From: DASQUK01 sp050744525
Lineage (GTDB): Bacteria; Actinomycetota; Acidimicrobiia; Acidimicrobiales; VFJN01
Length of the DNA: 21,304 bases
Assembly (NCBI GenBank): GCA_050744525.1
Contig: JBOGHG010000047.1
Span: forward strand, 1 to 21,304
Direction of reading: 5' to 3'
The position numbers and the translations under genes were made by a program. The number at the start of each line of letters is the position of its first letter. The stretch's first letter is position 1. Positions 21,303-21,304 of this stretch are shown here, piece after piece. A model generated the notes under the pieces. The model was not told the origin of the DNA. It searched no databases and was given only the letters and a program-made list of their open reading frames with translations.

Positions 21303-21304
21303 AG

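Overview
The window is a high-GC (about 70%), gene-dense stretch of an actinobacterial chromosome. The gene set and order point to Actinomycetota, probably an Acidimicrobiia-type lineage rather than Streptomyces or Mycobacterium. The grounds are the lepA / hrcA-dnaJ-rsmE / hemW / ybeY-corC neighbourhood, a BldD-type regulator with an intact cyclic-di-GMP signature, a fused AccD-AccA carboxyltransferase, Tad-pilus-like genes, and TANNNT promoters lying very close to start codons. The taxonomic call is inference from content; no search was run.

Layout. (1) 1-4082, plus strand: the end of comEA, comEC with a degenerate C-terminal domain, a small TIM-barrel-like protein resembling dihydropteroate synthase, and holA, all tightly spaced or overlapping. 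(2) 4090-4368, minus: rpsT. (3) 4482-6266, plus: lepA. (4) 6267-10008: an accessory insertion where lepA's usual partners would be expected. It holds a minus-strand VapBC toxin-antitoxin pair, a divergent plus-strand RHH/MazF pair, a histidine kinase (minus) facing away from its presumed response regulator (plus), and the tail of a DUF4143-type ATPase gene that looks like a remnant. (5) 10009-12926, plus: a degenerate CIRCE operator, hrcA, dnaJ (TTG start) and rsmE. (6) 12927-13647: a BldD-like regulator whose leader carries a 29-bp near-perfect palindrome. (7) 13736-16217, plus: hemW, with a problematic start, and the fused accDA. (8) 16286-21304, minus, transcribed right to left: the last codons of an upstream gene (position suggests phoH), ybeY, a CorC/HlyC-type CBS protein, TadE-like and TadG-like pilin-type proteins, then a membrane-anchored pseudokinase with an FG-GAP-like outer domain, and a membrane LysM protein.

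How the genes fit together. Most of the window is housekeeping: DNA uptake and replication (comEA, comEC, holA), translation and ribosome maturation (rpsT, lepA, rsmE, ybeY), heat-shock control (hrcA, dnaJ), heme trafficking (hemW) and fatty-acid precursor supply (accDA). Four-base ATGA/GTGA overlaps mark translational coupling in several places. The least conventional parts are the pseudokinase-LysM pair behind the Tad-like genes, the c-di-GMP-type BldD regulator with its palindromic leader, and the back-to-back toxin-antitoxin loci sharing a 61-bp control region.

I saw no rRNA, tRNA, CRISPR array, insertion sequence or replication origin.
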